From Streptomyces spinoverrucosus (GTDB lineage: Bacteria > Actinomycetota > Actinomycetes > Streptomycetales > Streptomycetaceae), in contig NZ_JADPZX010000001.1 of the NCBI RefSeq assembly GCF_015712165.1, positions 7,459,501 through 7,523,500 of the forward strand: a stretch of DNA of 64,000 nucleotides, written 5' to 3'. Made by a program: the position numbers and the translations under genes. The notes under the pieces are model-generated. The model saw only the letters and a program-made list of their open reading frames with translations. It had not been told where the DNA came from and made no database searches. Numbering within the stretch: position 1 is the stretch's first letter; each line of letters begins with the position of its first letter. Shown here piece by piece: positions 49,289-58,312 of this stretch.

Positions 49289-50181
49289 CCGCCACGCTCA
49301 CGCGGGCGGACGTGGCGCCCGTCGCTTCCCCGAAGCGGCGGCGCCGCGCCCCCGGATGGCTCGCCGTCCTGCCGCTGCTCGTCTTCGTCGCGATCGCCTT
49401 CGGGCTCCCGGCGATCGCCATGCTGAACGGCGCCTTCACGGTCAAGGACCCGGCGACCGGCGCGACCTCGTACACCACCGAGAACCTCACCAACTCCCTC
49501 CAGGGCGCCTACCTCACGGCCCTGCTCGGCAGCGTCAAGCTGTCCGCCGTCTCCGCCGGGCTCGGCGCGCTGTTCGGGCTGCCGCTCGCGCACGTGGTCG
49601 TCAGCTCCGGCTCGCGGGCGCTGCGCGAGACGGTGCTCACGGCGTCCGGCGTGCTCGCCAACTTCGGTGGCGTGCCGCTGGCGTTCGCCTTCGTCGCCAC
49701 GCTCGGCAACGCCGGTGTGCTCACCCGGCACCTGGGCCTGAGCGCGACGGGCTGGGACCTGTACAGCTTCTGGGGACTGGTCCTCGTCTACCTGTACTTC
49801 CTGATCCCGCTGATGGTCCTCACCATCGCCCCCGCCCTCGACGGACTGCGCGCCCAGTGGCGCGAGGCCGCCCAGAACAACGGGGCCACGGCGGTGCAGT
49901 ACTGGCGGCATGTGGCCCTGCCCGTGCTGCTGCCCTCGCTGCTGGGCGGGCTTGTGCTGCTGTTCGGGAGCGCGTTCGCGGCGTACGCCACCGCCGCGGC
50001 CATGGTCGGCAGCTCGGTGCCGCTGGTCACCCTGCAGATCGCCGACGCCATCTCCGGCAACGTGCTGGTCGGCCAGGAGAACGTGGCGCTCGCGCTCAGC
50101 CTCGACATGGTTCTCGTCGCCGGCCTCGTCATGGCCGTCTACCTGCCCCTGCAACGCCGGAGTGCCCGATGGCTCGCCTGA
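49285..50181 (+). CDS. ABC transporter permease 1
   Basis: 298 residues with an Arg-rich N-terminus ([10 protein letters not shown]) and six predicted transmembrane helices. The EAA loop is [28 protein letters not shown]. Belongs to the binding-protein-dependent permease family that pairs with PotB/ThiP-like halves. Overlaps the binding-protein gene by ATGA and the second permease by 13 nt. Confidence 0.92.
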   Translation: MTATLTRADVAPVASPKRRRRAPGWLAVLPLLVFVAIAFGLPAIAMLNGAFTVKDPATGATSYTTENLTNSLQGAYLTALLGSVKLSAVSAGLGALFGLPLAHVVVSSGSRALRETVLTASGVLANFGGVPLAFAFVATLGNAGVLTRHLGLSATGWDLYSFWGLVLVYLYFLIPLMVLTIAPALDGLRAQWREAAQNNGATAVQYWRHVALPVLLPSLLGGLVLLFGSAFAAYATAAAMVGSSVPLVTLQIADAISGNVLVGQENVALALSLDMVLVAGLVMAVYLPLQRRSARWLA

Positions 50182-50981
50182 ACCTGTCCCGGTGGGTCGT
50201 GCTCGGCCTCGCCGCGCTGTACTTCCTGGTGCCGCTCGCCGCGTCCGTCGTCTTCACGGTGGACGTGCCCGGCAGGGGGATCACCTTCGACGCGTACACA
50301 CAGATCTTCTCCACCGGCGGCTTCGTCGCCAGCCTGCTGCTCTCGCTGGGCCTCGCCGCCGCCACCATCGCGATCGTCCTGCTGCTGATGGTGCCCGCGA
50401 TGGTCGCGCTCAGGCTCGGCGCGTCCCGGCTGCGGCCCGTCGTCGAGGTGATCTGCTCGCTGCCGCTGGTAGTGCCGCCGATCGCCTTCGTCGCCGGCAT
50501 CGGGACCGTCCTGAAGTGGGGGCCGGAGCATCTGTCGCGTACGCCGCTGTTCCAGACGTTCGTGGCGATCCAGAACCCCGACTTCCCGTTCGTGCTGGTC
50601 ATGGCGTACGTCGTGATGGCCCTGCCGTTCGTGTACCGCACGCTGGATGCCGGGCTGCGGTCGGTCGACGTACCCACGCTGGTCGAGGCGGCGCGCAGCT
50701 GCGGGGCCGGCTGGCCGCAGGCGCTCGCGCAGGCCGTGCTGCCGAATCTGCGCGGGGCGCTGCTGAACGCCGCCTTCCTCACGCTCGCCCTGGTGCTCGG
50801 CGAGTTCACGGTGGCGCAGCTGCTGGGCTTCCAGCCGTTCGCCGTGTGGATCGTGAACGTCAGCGGCTCCCAGGCCCAGCTGTCCGTCGCCGTGTCCGTG
50901 CTCAGCCTGCTCGTGACATGGGTCCTGCTCCTCGCGCTCGCCGGTGCCGGCGGACGCACCCGTACCGCATCCCGGGGATGA
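50169..50981 (+). CDS. ABC transporter permease 2
   Basis: 270 residues, six transmembrane helices, EAA loop [23 protein letters not shown]. It is the second half of the heterodimeric channel. It starts inside the end of permease 1, and its stop lies 4 nt before the ATPase start. Confidence 0.92.
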   Translation: MARLNLSRWVVLGLAALYFLVPLAASVVFTVDVPGRGITFDAYTQIFSTGGFVASLLLSLGLAAATIAIVLLLMVPAMVALRLGASRLRPVVEVICSLPLVVPPIAFVAGIGTVLKWGPEHLSRTPLFQTFVAIQNPDFPFVLVMAYVVMALPFVYRTLDAGLRSVDVPTLVEAARSCGAGWPQALAQAVLPNLRGALLNAAFLTLALVLGEFTVAQLLGFQPFAVWIVNVSGSQAQLSVAVSVLSLLVTWVLLLALAGAGGRTRTASRG

Positions 50982-50985
50982 ACCA

Positions 50986-52062
50986 ATGACCACCACCCTT
51001 GAGAAGGCGACCGCTGTGGGCGCCGCCACCGTCGAATTCCGGGAGTTGCGCCGGGAGTTCGGGCCGACGGTCGCGCTCGACGGGCTGAATCTGACAGTCC
51101 GGCCGGGGGAGTTCCTCGCGCTGCTCGGGCCGTCGGGCTGCGGCAAGACCACCGCGCTGCGGATGCTCGCCGGGTTCGAGCACCCGGACTCCGGCGCGGT
51201 GCTGGTCGACGGCCAGGACGTCACCCGGGTTCCGGCCCATCGCCGCGACGCCGGGATGGTCTTCCAGTCGTACAGCCTCTTCCCGCATCTCAACGCGCTG
51301 GACAACGTGGCCTTCGGCCTGCGGATGCGGAAGGTGCGCGGCGGCGAACGGCGGGCGCGGGCGGCCGAGTTGCTGGAGCTGGTCGGGCTGGCGGACAAGG
51401 GGGAGCGGTTCCCGCACCAGCTGTCGGGCGGGCAGCAGCAGCGGATCGCGCTGGCCCGTGCGCTGGCGCTGCGGCCGCGGGTGCTGCTGCTCGACGAGCC
51501 GCTGTCGGCGCTCGACGCGAAGGTGCGGCTCGCTCTCCGGGAGGAGATCCGACGGCTGCAGCAGGAGCTGGGCATCACCACGCTGTTCGTCACCCATGAC
51601 CAGGAGGAGGCGCTGTCCGTCGCCGACCGGGTCGCGGTGATGCGGGCCGGGCGGCTCGAACAGTGCGCCGAGCCCGCCGAGCTGTACGGGCGTCCGGCGA
51701 CCGCCTTCGTCGCCGAGTTCGTGGGCACGATGAGCCGGATCCCGGGGACGCGCAAGGGCGAGGACGTCGAGGTGCTCGGGCAGCGGCTGCCGGTGGACGG
51801 GGCCGGGCCCGCGGACGGTGACGTGGACGTGCTGGTGCGGCCGGAGGCCGTGCGGGTGCGGGCCGACGAGGACGGTACGGCGCGGGTCGTCGCGACCGCG
51901 TTCCTGGGCGCCGTCGTACGGGTCACCGTGCTGCTCGCGGACGGCACCGAGGTCAAGGCCGACCTGCCCGCGCACGAGGCCGCCGGGCTGGGCATCGGCG
52001 CGGCCGTCGGCGTGTCGCTGCCGGAGCGGCCGGTGCTGGTGGCGGAGCGTGCCGCCGACTGA
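50986..52062 (+). CDS. ABC transporter ATP-binding protein
   Basis: 358 residues. Walker [11 protein letters not shown]-loop [11 protein letters not shown], signature [15 protein letters not shown], Walker [12 protein letters not shown] and switch His in [10 protein letters not shown] are all intact. The C-terminal 120 residues form a TOBE-type domain ([12 protein letters not shown]). Completes a standard importer with the preceding three genes; 66 nt separate it from the HAD-EEP gene. Confidence 0.95.
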   Translation: MTTTLEKATAVGAATVEFRELRREFGPTVALDGLNLTVRPGEFLALLGPSGCGKTTALRMLAGFEHPDSGAVLVDGQDVTRVPAHRRDAGMVFQSYSLFPHLNALDNVAFGLRMRKVRGGERRARAAELLELVGLADKGERFPHQLSGGQQQRIALARALALRPRVLLLDEPLSALDAKVRLALREEIRRLQQELGITTLFVTHDQEEALSVADRVAVMRAGRLEQCAEPAELYGRPATAFVAEFVGTMSRIPGTRKGEDVEVLGQRLPVDGAGPADGDVDVLVRPEAVRVRADEDGTARVVATAFLGAVVRVTVLLADGTEVKADLPAHEAAGLGIGAAVGVSLPERPVLVAERAAD

Positions 52063-52128
52063 CGCCTCCCTTGCAGCGCCGGCTGCTGCCCAGCCGAAAC
52101 ACCGTACCGACGCACGAAAGAGAACCAC

Positions 52129-53598
52129 GTGACCCCCCACCCCCGCCTCCCCCTCCAGGCTGTCCTGTTCGACATGGACGGCACGCTCGTCGACACCGAG
52201 CGGCTGTGGTGGGAGGCGGTGGAACACGTCGCCGCACGGCCGTTGACCGACGCTGACCGGCCCGAAGTGCTGGGCCGGACCGTCGAGCACACCGCCGGGT
52301 GGCTGGCCGAAGCCACCGGACGGCCCGTCGCCGACCTGGCCGCCGCGCTGCACCGGGAGTTCGCCGGACGCGTCCGCACCGGCATCGTGCCCCGCCCCGG
52401 CGCGCTCGACCTGCTCGACGCGCTCGCGCGGGACGGCGTACCGACCGCGCTGGTCACCGCCTCGCCGGGGGCCGTCGCCCGCACCGTGCTCGACGTGCTC
52501 GGCGCCGACCGGTTCGCCGTTGCCGTCACGGCCGACGACACCGCCCGCAGCAAGCCGGCCCCCGACCCCTACCTCGCCGCCTGCCACGCCCTCGGCGCCG
52601 ACCCCGCCGCCTGCGTCGCCGTCGAGGACACCCAGACCGGCGTCACCTCCGCCGAGGCGGCCGGATGCGCGGTGCTCGCCGTACCGTCGCTCGCACCGAT
52701 CGACGCGGCGCCCGGCCGGACCGTACGAGCGAGCCTCGTCGGCGTGACCACCGAGGAACTCAACGCCATGGTCATGCCCCTCGAACTGAGCGTGATGAGC
52801 TGGAACCTCTGGCTCGGCGGCGCCGGCGTCGACGACCACCGCGCCAAGCAGCTCAAGGCCGTCGTCGACACGGGCGCGGACGTCGTCGGCCTCCAGGAGA
52901 CCGCCCACACCGCCGCCCGGGAACTAGCCGACGCCCTCGGCTGGCACCACCACCAGGCCGGTGAGAACCTCGGCATCATCAGCCGCCACCCGATCACCGC
53001 CCGCCACGGCGACCCCGACGTCGGCTTCTACGGCGCCGCCGGCGTCCGTATCCGCCTCGCCCCGGGCCGCGAGGTCGACATCTGGACGGCCCACCTGCAC
53101 TACACGCCGTACGGGCCCTACGAGGCGGCCTTCGACGGGCTCGGCGCCGCCGACCTGATCGCCCACGAGGAGGTCAGGCTGGCCCAGATGTGCGACACGC
53201 TGCGCCGGATCGCCGACGCGGGCGACGACGGCGTACCCGTCGTCCTGGTCGGCGACTTCAACTGCCCCTCGCACCTGGACCGGCCGGACGTCGACTGGCC
53301 GGTGACGCGCGCGGCGCAGGAGGCGGGCCTGCGCGACTCCTACCGCGAGGCGCACCCGGATCCGGTCGCCGCGCCGGGCCACACCTGGTCGCCGATCCAT
53401 GTGCTGCACGAGGACGGCAGCGGGCGGCCCGAACCGCAGGACCGGATCGACTACGTCCTCCACCGCGGCCTGCGGGTGCTGGACTCGCGCACGTACGTGG
53501 CGGGCACGCCGGCGCCCTGGCCGGACGTCGCCGGCAACGACTGGCCGTCGGACCACGCGGCCGTGGTGACCAGGTTCGCGCTGCCGACCGTGCGCTGA
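52129..53598 (+). CDS. fused HAD phosphatase - EEP (endonuclease/exonuclease/phosphatase) protein
   Basis: One 489-residue frame with two enzymes. Residues 8-205 are a HAD-IA hydrolase: motif [13 protein letters not shown], motif II ALVTASP, motif III Lys in SKPAPDPYL, motif [10 protein letters not shown]. Residues 222-487 are an EEP domain with all catalytic signatures: [35 protein letters not shown] and SDHAAVV. There is almost no linker ([21 protein letters not shown]). An EEP phosphodiesterase plus a HAD monoesterase could release phosphate from an imported diester. No signal peptide is seen, so it acts in the cytoplasm. ATG 52795 could start a separate EEP protein. GTG 52129 has only weak AAAGAGA upstream. 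Confidence 0.85.
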   Translation: MTPHPRLPLQAVLFDMDGTLVDTERLWWEAVEHVAARPLTDADRPEVLGRTVEHTAGWLAEATGRPVADLAAALHREFAGRVRTGIVPRPGALDLLDALARDGVPTALVTASPGAVARTVLDVLGADRFAVAVTADDTARSKPAPDPYLAACHALGADPAACVAVEDTQTGVTSAEAAGCAVLAVPSLAPIDAAPGRTVRASLVGVTTEELNAMVMPLELSVMSWNLWLGGAGVDDHRAKQLKAVVDTGADVVGLQETAHTAARELADALGWHHHQAGENLGIISRHPITARHGDPDVGFYGAAGVRIRLAPGREVDIWTAHLHYTPYGPYEAAFDGLGAADLIAHEEVRLAQMCDTLRRIADAGDDGVPVVLVGDFNCPSHLDRPDVDWPVTRAAQEAGLRDSYREAHPDPVAAPGHTWSPIHVLHEDGSGRPEPQDRIDYVLHRGLRVLDSRTYVAGTPAPWPDVAGNDWPSDHAAVVTRFALPTVR

Positions 53599-53665
53599 TC
53601 TTCGGGTACTCGGGGTAACCGTTGCGGGTCGGGTGGGGCTTCCCGTAGGTTGTGCCCGCACTTTC

Positions 53666-53677
53666 TACCCGCGGGTA
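53666..53677 (+). promoter_or_regulatory. 12-bp palindrome before the conservon-like operon
   Basis: TACCCGCGGGTA is self-complementary, and a further GGGTAG half-site follows 9 nt later. It lies 53 bp before the cvnA-like start codon and might be an operator. Confidence 0.35.
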
Positions 53678-53729
53678 ACACCAGTGGGTAGCTGCCCCCG
53701 CCCGACCGCACCGCAGCCCCGGGGAGACC

Positions 53730-56423
53730 ATGCGCATCGGCCGTCCCACCACGGTCCGTTCGAGGATCGTCGCGCTCGCCATGGCTCCCGTGCTCGCCCT
53801 GGCCCTGTTGTGGACCTTCGCCATGTGGTCGGTCACCGGGGAACTGCGCGCGCTGGTCCGGGTCCAGGGCGTGTACGAGGACTTCGGCACGCCCGTGGAC
53901 ACGGCCGTCGGCCAGATCCAGATCGAGCGCCGGCTGTCCGCCGCCTACCTCGGCACCGGGCACCGCGACGAGGCCGCCGTGGACCTGCTCAAGCAGCAAC
54001 GGCGCACCGACCGGGCCGTCAACGCCATGCGCGAGGCCCTCCGGGACGGCGACCGCGACCGGCTCTCGCAGCGGCAGCGGGAGATCCTCGACGGGGTCGC
54101 CGAATCGACGGACCGGCTGGAGGAGCTGCGCCACCGCGTGCTGTCCCGGGACATCACCTGGGACCGGGCCGTGGCCGAGTACAGCACCCTCGTGGAACCC
54201 GGCTTCGACGTGCAGTCCACCCTCACCGCGCTGCAGGCCGGGCAGCTCGCCCGGGAGGCGCAGGTCGTCATCGAGCTGGTGCGGGTACGGGAGTTCGTCT
54301 CGCGCGAGGACGCGCTGGTCGCGGGCGCGCGGGCGGCCGGGACGCTCACGGACGAGCAGTACGACACGCTCGTCGCGACGATCGAGGACCGGCGCGTCTT
54401 CGAGCGGACGTACGTCCCCGATCTGCCCGCCGACTCACGGTCGCTGTACGAGGAGTTCCGGCGCTCGGACCTGTACCGGGAGCTGACCCGCGGCGAGGAC
54501 GCCCTGCTGCGCGCCGGTGCGGCGGGCGCGGGCGAGGCCGTCGCCGCCGGGTCCTGGCGCAGCACCGTCGACCGGGCCGTCGTGCGGTACATGGAGATGG
54601 CCACCCAGTCCGCGATCAACTCCGCCGACCGGGGGCGCGCGTTCGCGTACCGCGAGCTGGCAAAGGCCGTCGTCGTCGGTGTGGTCGGGCTAGCGGCGGT
54701 CGCGCTCTCGCTGTGGTTCGCGGTGCGCGGTGCCCGTCGGATCTCCCGCCGCCTGGAGACGTTGCGCGACGCCGCCGACCTGCTCGCGACGCGTCAACTG
54801 CCCGACGTGATGGAGCGGTTGAGCGCCGGCGAGGACGTGGACGCCGTGGCCGAGGCGCCGCCGCTCGCCGACGGTGAGGCGGGCTCCGACGAGATCGGGC
54901 AGGTCGGGCGGTCCTTCAACGCGGCGCGGCTCGCCGCCGTCGAGGCGGCCGTGCAGCAGGCCCGGCTCCGGCGCGGGCTGTTCGCGGTGCTGCTGAACAT
55001 CGCCCGCCGCAACCAGGCGCTGGTGCACCGGCAGTTGAAGCTGGTGGACACGCTGGAGCGGCGCACGGACGATCCGGACGTCCTTCAGGAGCTGTTCCGG
55101 ATCGACCACCTCACCACCAGGATGCGGCGCCATGCGGAGAGCCTGATCATCCTCTCCGGTGCGGTGCCCGGGCGCCGCTGGCGCCGTCCGGTGCCGATCG
55201 CCGACGTCGTGGTGGCCGCGGTGGGCGAGATCGAGGACTACGCGCGCGTCGAGGTGCCGCCGATGGAACGGGTGGGCGTGGCCGCCGACGCCGTCGCCGA
55301 CGTCGTCCATCTCATCGCCGAGCTGGTCGAGAACGCCACCGTGTTCTCGCCGCCGCACACCCGTGTGACGATGCGGGCCGGCCGTGCCCGCGGCGGATTC
55401 GTCCTGGAGATCGACGACCGGGGTCTCGGACTCGACGCCGACGGGATCGAGGAGGCCCACCGCACCATCCGCCGCGCCGAGGACTTCGACCCGGCCTCAC
55501 ACGACCGGCTCGGCCTGTACGTCGTCGGCCGCCTCGCCGCCCGCCACGGCATCGAGGTCACCCTGTGCCGGTCGCCGTACGGCGGTACGACGGCCGTGGT
55601 GCTGCTGCCCGACGCGGTGCTGGCGGCGGTGGATCCGGAGCGGCCGGAGGGGGAGGCGGCGGCTGACGCGAGCGGTGAGGCGTTGCCGCAGCGGCGGCGA
55701 CGGTCGGGAGAGGCGCGGCGGGTTGCCGGATCAGGGGCGACGGTGCTGACGCCTGCGCGGCCTTGGGGGGAGGGGGTGGGTCGCGCCGGGGTGGAGTGCA
55801 CCGAGGGCGGGCCGGGGGCCGGGCTGGGGGCGGGCGACGCTGTGATCGGGCCGAGGGCCGGGCTGGGGGCGGGCGACGCTGTGATCGGGCCGAGGGCCGG
55901 GCTGGGGGCGGGCGACGCTGTGAGCGAGCCGGGCGGCGGATCCGCCGATGCCGCCCCGGCCCCCGGACGCGCCGATGCCGCCCCGGCCCCCGGACGCGCC
56001 GATGCCGCCCCGGCCCCCGGACGCGCCGATGCCGCCCCGGCCCCCGGACGCGCCGATGCCGCCCCGGCCCCCGGACGCGCCGATGCCGCCCCGGCCCCCG
56101 GACGCGCCGATGCCGCCCCGGCCCCCGGACCCGACAGTGCCGACCCGGCCGCCGAGCCCGACCCTCCGACCCCCGCCCTCCCCACCCGCGTCCGCCAGGC
56201 CTCCCTGGTCGCCGAGCTCCGCCGTGATCCACCGGCGGCCGCCGAGCCGCCCGCCCGGCGTGAGGTCAGTGCCGAGGAGATGCGGGACGTCTTCGGCGCG
56301 TTCCAGCGCGGGCTCCACCGGGGACGCAAGGGGCTGCCCAGGACAGAGCCGGGAACCCAGGAAGGCACCTCCACGCAGCGCACCCACACCGAGGAAGGGA
56401 CGGACGCCGACGATGCGCCCTGA
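53730..56423 (+). CDS. CvnA-type sensor: nitrate/nitrite-sensing domain histidine kinase-like ATPase
   Basis: 897 residues. TM1 is at about 12-33, followed by an extracytoplasmic helical NIT-type domain (about 40-305; IERRLSAAYLGTGHRDEAAV). TM2 is at about 311-333, then comes HAMP. The HATPase_c domain has N-box HLIAELVENATVFSPP (near 527), DDRGLGLD (near 562) and GLYVVGRLAARHG (near 595). The last 250 residues are disordered and hold two tandem-repeat arrays. It has the layout of conservon sensors, whose phosphorylation ability is uncertain. CvnB and CvnC follow; it overlaps CvnB by 11 nt. Confidence 0.9.
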   Translation: MRIGRPTTVRSRIVALAMAPVLALALLWTFAMWSVTGELRALVRVQGVYEDFGTPVDTAVGQIQIERRLSAAYLGTGHRDEAAVDLLKQQRRTDRAVNAMREALRDGDRDRLSQRQREILDGVAESTDRLEELRHRVLSRDITWDRAVAEYSTLVEPGFDVQSTLTALQAGQLAREAQVVIELVRVREFVSREDALVAGARAAGTLTDEQYDTLVATIEDRRVFERTYVPDLPADSRSLYEEFRRSDLYRELTRGEDALLRAGAAGAGEAVAAGSWRSTVDRAVVRYMEMATQSAINSADRGRAFAYRELAKAVVVGVVGLAAVALSLWFAVRGARRISRRLETLRDAADLLATRQLPDVMERLSAGEDVDAVAEAPPLADGEAGSDEIGQVGRSFNAARLAAVEAAVQQARLRRGLFAVLLNIARRNQALVHRQLKLVDTLERRTDDPDVLQELFRIDHLTTRMRRHAESLIILSGAVPGRRWRRPVPIADVVVAAVGEIEDYARVEVPPMERVGVAADAVADVVHLIAELVENATVFSPPHTRVTMRAGRARGGFVLEIDDRGLGLDADGIEEAHRTIRRAEDFDPASHDRLGLYVVGRLAARHGIEVTLCRSPYGGTTAVVLLPDAVLAAVDPERPEGEAAADASGEALPQRRRRSGEARRVAGSGATVLTPARPWGEGVGRAGVECTEGGPGAGLGAGDAVIGPRAGLGAGDAVIGPRAGLGAGDAVSEPGGGSADAAPAPGRADAAPAPGRADAAPAPGRADAAPAPGRADAAPAPGRADAAPAPGRADAAPAPGPDSADPAAEPDPPTPALPTRVRQASLVAELRRDPPAAAEPPARREVSAEEMRDVFGAFQRGLHRGRKGLPRTEPGTQEGTSTQRTHTEEGTDADDAP
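55809..55925 (+). repeat. three 39-bp tandem repeats in the CvnA-like tail
   Basis: Three nearly identical 39-bp units (55809-55847, 55848-55886, 55887-55925), each coding for GPRAGLGAGDAVI or a close variant. The unit length is a multiple of three, so copy changes keep the frame. Confidence 0.9.
55944..56132 (+). repeat. seven 27-bp tandem repeats in the CvnA-like tail
   Basis: Seven copies of a 27-bp unit beginning GCCGATGCCGCCCCGG, coding for ADAAPAPGR (last copy ADAAPAPGP). The copies are almost identical at DNA level, which implies recent expansion; the frame is kept whatever the copy number. Confidence 0.92.
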
Positions 56424-56880
56424 CCAGACCCCCGAGCAGCAGTCCCGCACCGGCAGCGAGCCCGACGCGGGTGACCCCCCAGGCACCGACCTCGGCTGGC
56501 TGCTCGACGACCTCGTGGCGAGGACCGGCCATGTCCGCCAGGCCGTCCTGCTCACCGCCGACGGACTGCCGCTCAGCGCGAGCGAAGGCATGCGAGAGGC
56601 GGACATCGAACACCTCGCGGCCGTGAGCTCCGGCTTCCACGCCCTGGCCCGCTCGGCGGGGGAGCGGTTCGACGCGGGGGAGGTGCGGCAGACGATGGTG
56701 ATGCTCGACGACGCCTACCTCTTCGTCACCCCGGCCGGCGCCGGCAGCCGGCTCGCGGTACTGAGCGAGGCCCAGACGGACGTGGGACAGCTGGCCCACG
56801 AGATGGCGCTGCTGGTCCGCCGGGTCGGCCGACACATGGACGCCGCGGTGCGCTCGGCCGCCGACCCGGCGGGCGCCTGA
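56413..56880 (+). CDS. CvnB-type roadblock/LC7 protein
   Basis: 155 residues. After a polar N-terminus comes the roadblock/LC7 fold (WLLDDLVARTGHVRQAVLLTADGLPLS, then LAAVSSGFHALA; ending AGSRLAVLSEAQTDVGQLAHEMALLV). In conservons this protein forms a membrane-associated complex with the sensor, CvnC and the CvnD GTPase. It overlaps the cvnA-like gene, and the cvnC-like gene starts 8 nt later. Confidence 0.92.
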   Translation: MRPDQTPEQQSRTGSEPDAGDPPGTDLGWLLDDLVARTGHVRQAVLLTADGLPLSASEGMREADIEHLAAVSSGFHALARSAGERFDAGEVRQTMVMLDDAYLFVTPAGAGSRLAVLSEAQTDVGQLAHEMALLVRRVGRHMDAAVRSAADPAGA

Positions 56881-56888
56881 GCCGGGCC

Positions 56889-57266
56889 GTGACCGACGAC
56901 CACTGGTACGAGGACGAGACCGGCTCACTGGTCCGCCCGTACACCGTGACCCGGGGCCGTACCAGGCCCTCGCCGCAGCATGCCGTCGACATGATGTCGC
57001 TGGTCAGCGTGGTGGAGACGGACGATCAGCGACCCGCGGTCGACCATGCCCGGGCTTCGCTGCTCGACCTGGTGCGGCGCGGGCCCCGACCGGTCGTCGA
57101 ACTCGCCGCGGACGCCGATCTCCCGCTGACCGTCGTCCGCGTTCTGCTGGGCGACCTCGCCGATGCGGGCCTCGTCCGTATCGACCCGCCGCGCCGCGCA
57201 CCCGACGGTCCCTCGGCCGACCCGGAGCTGCTGCGGGAGATCGTGGAACGCCTTCGCGAGATCTGA
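56889..57266 (+). CDS. CvnC-type DUF742 protein
   Basis: 125 residues. The N-terminus HWYEDETGSLVRPYTVTRGRT is the DUF742 signature. A winged-helix-like region follows (ASLLDLVRRGPRPVVELAAD, then LPLTVVRVLLGDLADAGLVRI). In complete conservons the CvnD GTPase gene comes next; here the next gene is a nitrilase-family amidase. The last 12 bp, including the stop, are duplicated in tandem (57255-57266 and 57267-57278). Confidence 0.92.
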   Translation: MTDDHWYEDETGSLVRPYTVTRGRTRPSPQHAVDMMSLVSVVETDDQRPAVDHARASLLDLVRRGPRPVVELAADADLPLTVVRVLLGDLADAGLVRIDPPRRAPDGPSADPELLREIVERLREI

Positions 57267-57282
57267 CGCGAGATCTGAACGG

Positions 57283-57307
57283 CGCCCCTACGGGGTTCCG
57301 TGGGGCG
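57283..57307 (+). terminator. hairpin after the cvnC-like gene
   Basis: CGCCCC (57283-57288) can pair with GGGGCG (57302-57307), or with the closer GGGG at 57292. It is a modest terminator candidate separating the conservon-like cluster from davA. Confidence 0.4.
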
Positions 57308-57476
57308 GGACCCGGCCGGAGCCGCGGCCCAGGTCGCGCAACGAATCGCCGCCCGGCCCGGAATCGACGCAACGATCGGCGCACCGGCACGCAACGGCTC
57401 CTTCTTGTCCGGCCCGGTCCGCCGCCCGTACCGTCTACGTGGCCCCCACACCCATCCGTCCTGGTGAGGAACACGC

Positions 57477-58265
57477 ATGCGCACCGCCCTGCTCCAGAGC
57501 TCCGGCCGGCCCGGCTCCACGGTCGAGAACCTGAAGGTCCTCGACGAGGCCGCGGGCCGTGCCGCTGCTTCCGGTGCGGGGCTGCTGGTCGCCCCGGAGA
57601 TGTTCCTGACCGGCTACGCGATCGGCGACGACATCGCCCGCCTCGCCGAGCCCGCCGACGGTGACGCCGCCGACGCGATCGCCGAGATCGCCACCCGGCA
57701 CGGCCTGGCCGTCGCGTACGGCTACCCGGAGCGCTCCGCCGACGTCGTCTTCAACTCCGCCCAGCTGATCTCCGCCGACGGCACCCGGCTCGCCAACTAC
57801 CGCAAGACCCACCTCTTCGGCTGCTTCGAGCGCGACCACTTCACGCCGGGCGAGCAGCCGGTCGTCCAGGCCGAGCTGGACGGGCTGCGGGTCGGGATCA
57901 TGATCTGCTACGACGTGGAGTTCCCGGAGAACGTCCGCGCCCACGCCCTCGCCGGCACCGACCTGCTGCTGGTGCCGACCGCGCAGATGCACCCGTTCCA
58001 GTTCGTCGCCGAGTCGCTGGTGCCGGTGCGGGCGTTCGAGAACCAGATGTACGTGGCGTACGTCAACCGGGTCGGCCAGGAGGGCGAGTTCGAGTTCGTG
58101 GGGCTGTCCACGCTCGCCGGACCGGACGGGTTCGCCCGCACCCGCACCGGGCGCGGTGAGGAACTCGTCCTCGCCGATGTGGACCCCGCCTTCCTCGCCG
58201 CCTCCCGAGAGGCGAACCCGTACCTGAAGGACCGCCGCCCCGGTCTCTACGGGTCCCTGGTCTGA
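57477..58265 (+). CDS. davA: carbon-nitrogen hydrolase, probable 5-aminopentanamidase (DavA-like)
   Basis: 262-residue nitrilase-superfamily amidase. The catalytic triad is visible: Glu in APEMFLTGY, Lys in YRKTHLFG, Cys in MICYDVEFPE. The whole chain resembles Pseudomonas DavA, which hydrolyses 5-aminovaleramide to 5-aminovalerate. The following gene resembles DavB, so the pair supports this role; another amide such as indole-3-acetamide remains possible. ATG 57477 follows TGAGGA. Confidence 0.85.
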   Translation: MRTALLQSSGRPGSTVENLKVLDEAAGRAAASGAGLLVAPEMFLTGYAIGDDIARLAEPADGDAADAIAEIATRHGLAVAYGYPERSADVVFNSAQLISADGTRLANYRKTHLFGCFERDHFTPGEQPVVQAELDGLRVGIMICYDVEFPENVRAHALAGTDLLLVPTAQMHPFQFVAESLVPVRAFENQMYVAYVNRVGQEGEFEFVGLSTLAGPDGFARTRTGRGEELVLADVDPAFLAASREANPYLKDRRPGLYGSLV

Positions 58266-58312
58266 ACCCCCGCCCCCCTGATCTTCCGTTTCGCGCAAGG
58301 AGTCCGTACCCC

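Noticed and set aside
50139..52553. 804-codon minus-strand frame
   Set aside because: Covers several clear plus-strand ABC genes in antisense; Ser/Arg-rich shadow.
55944..56132. Regular repeats that might suggest a CRISPR array
   Set aside because: Contiguous 27-bp units without spacers, inside an open reading frame; these are protein-coding tandem repeats.
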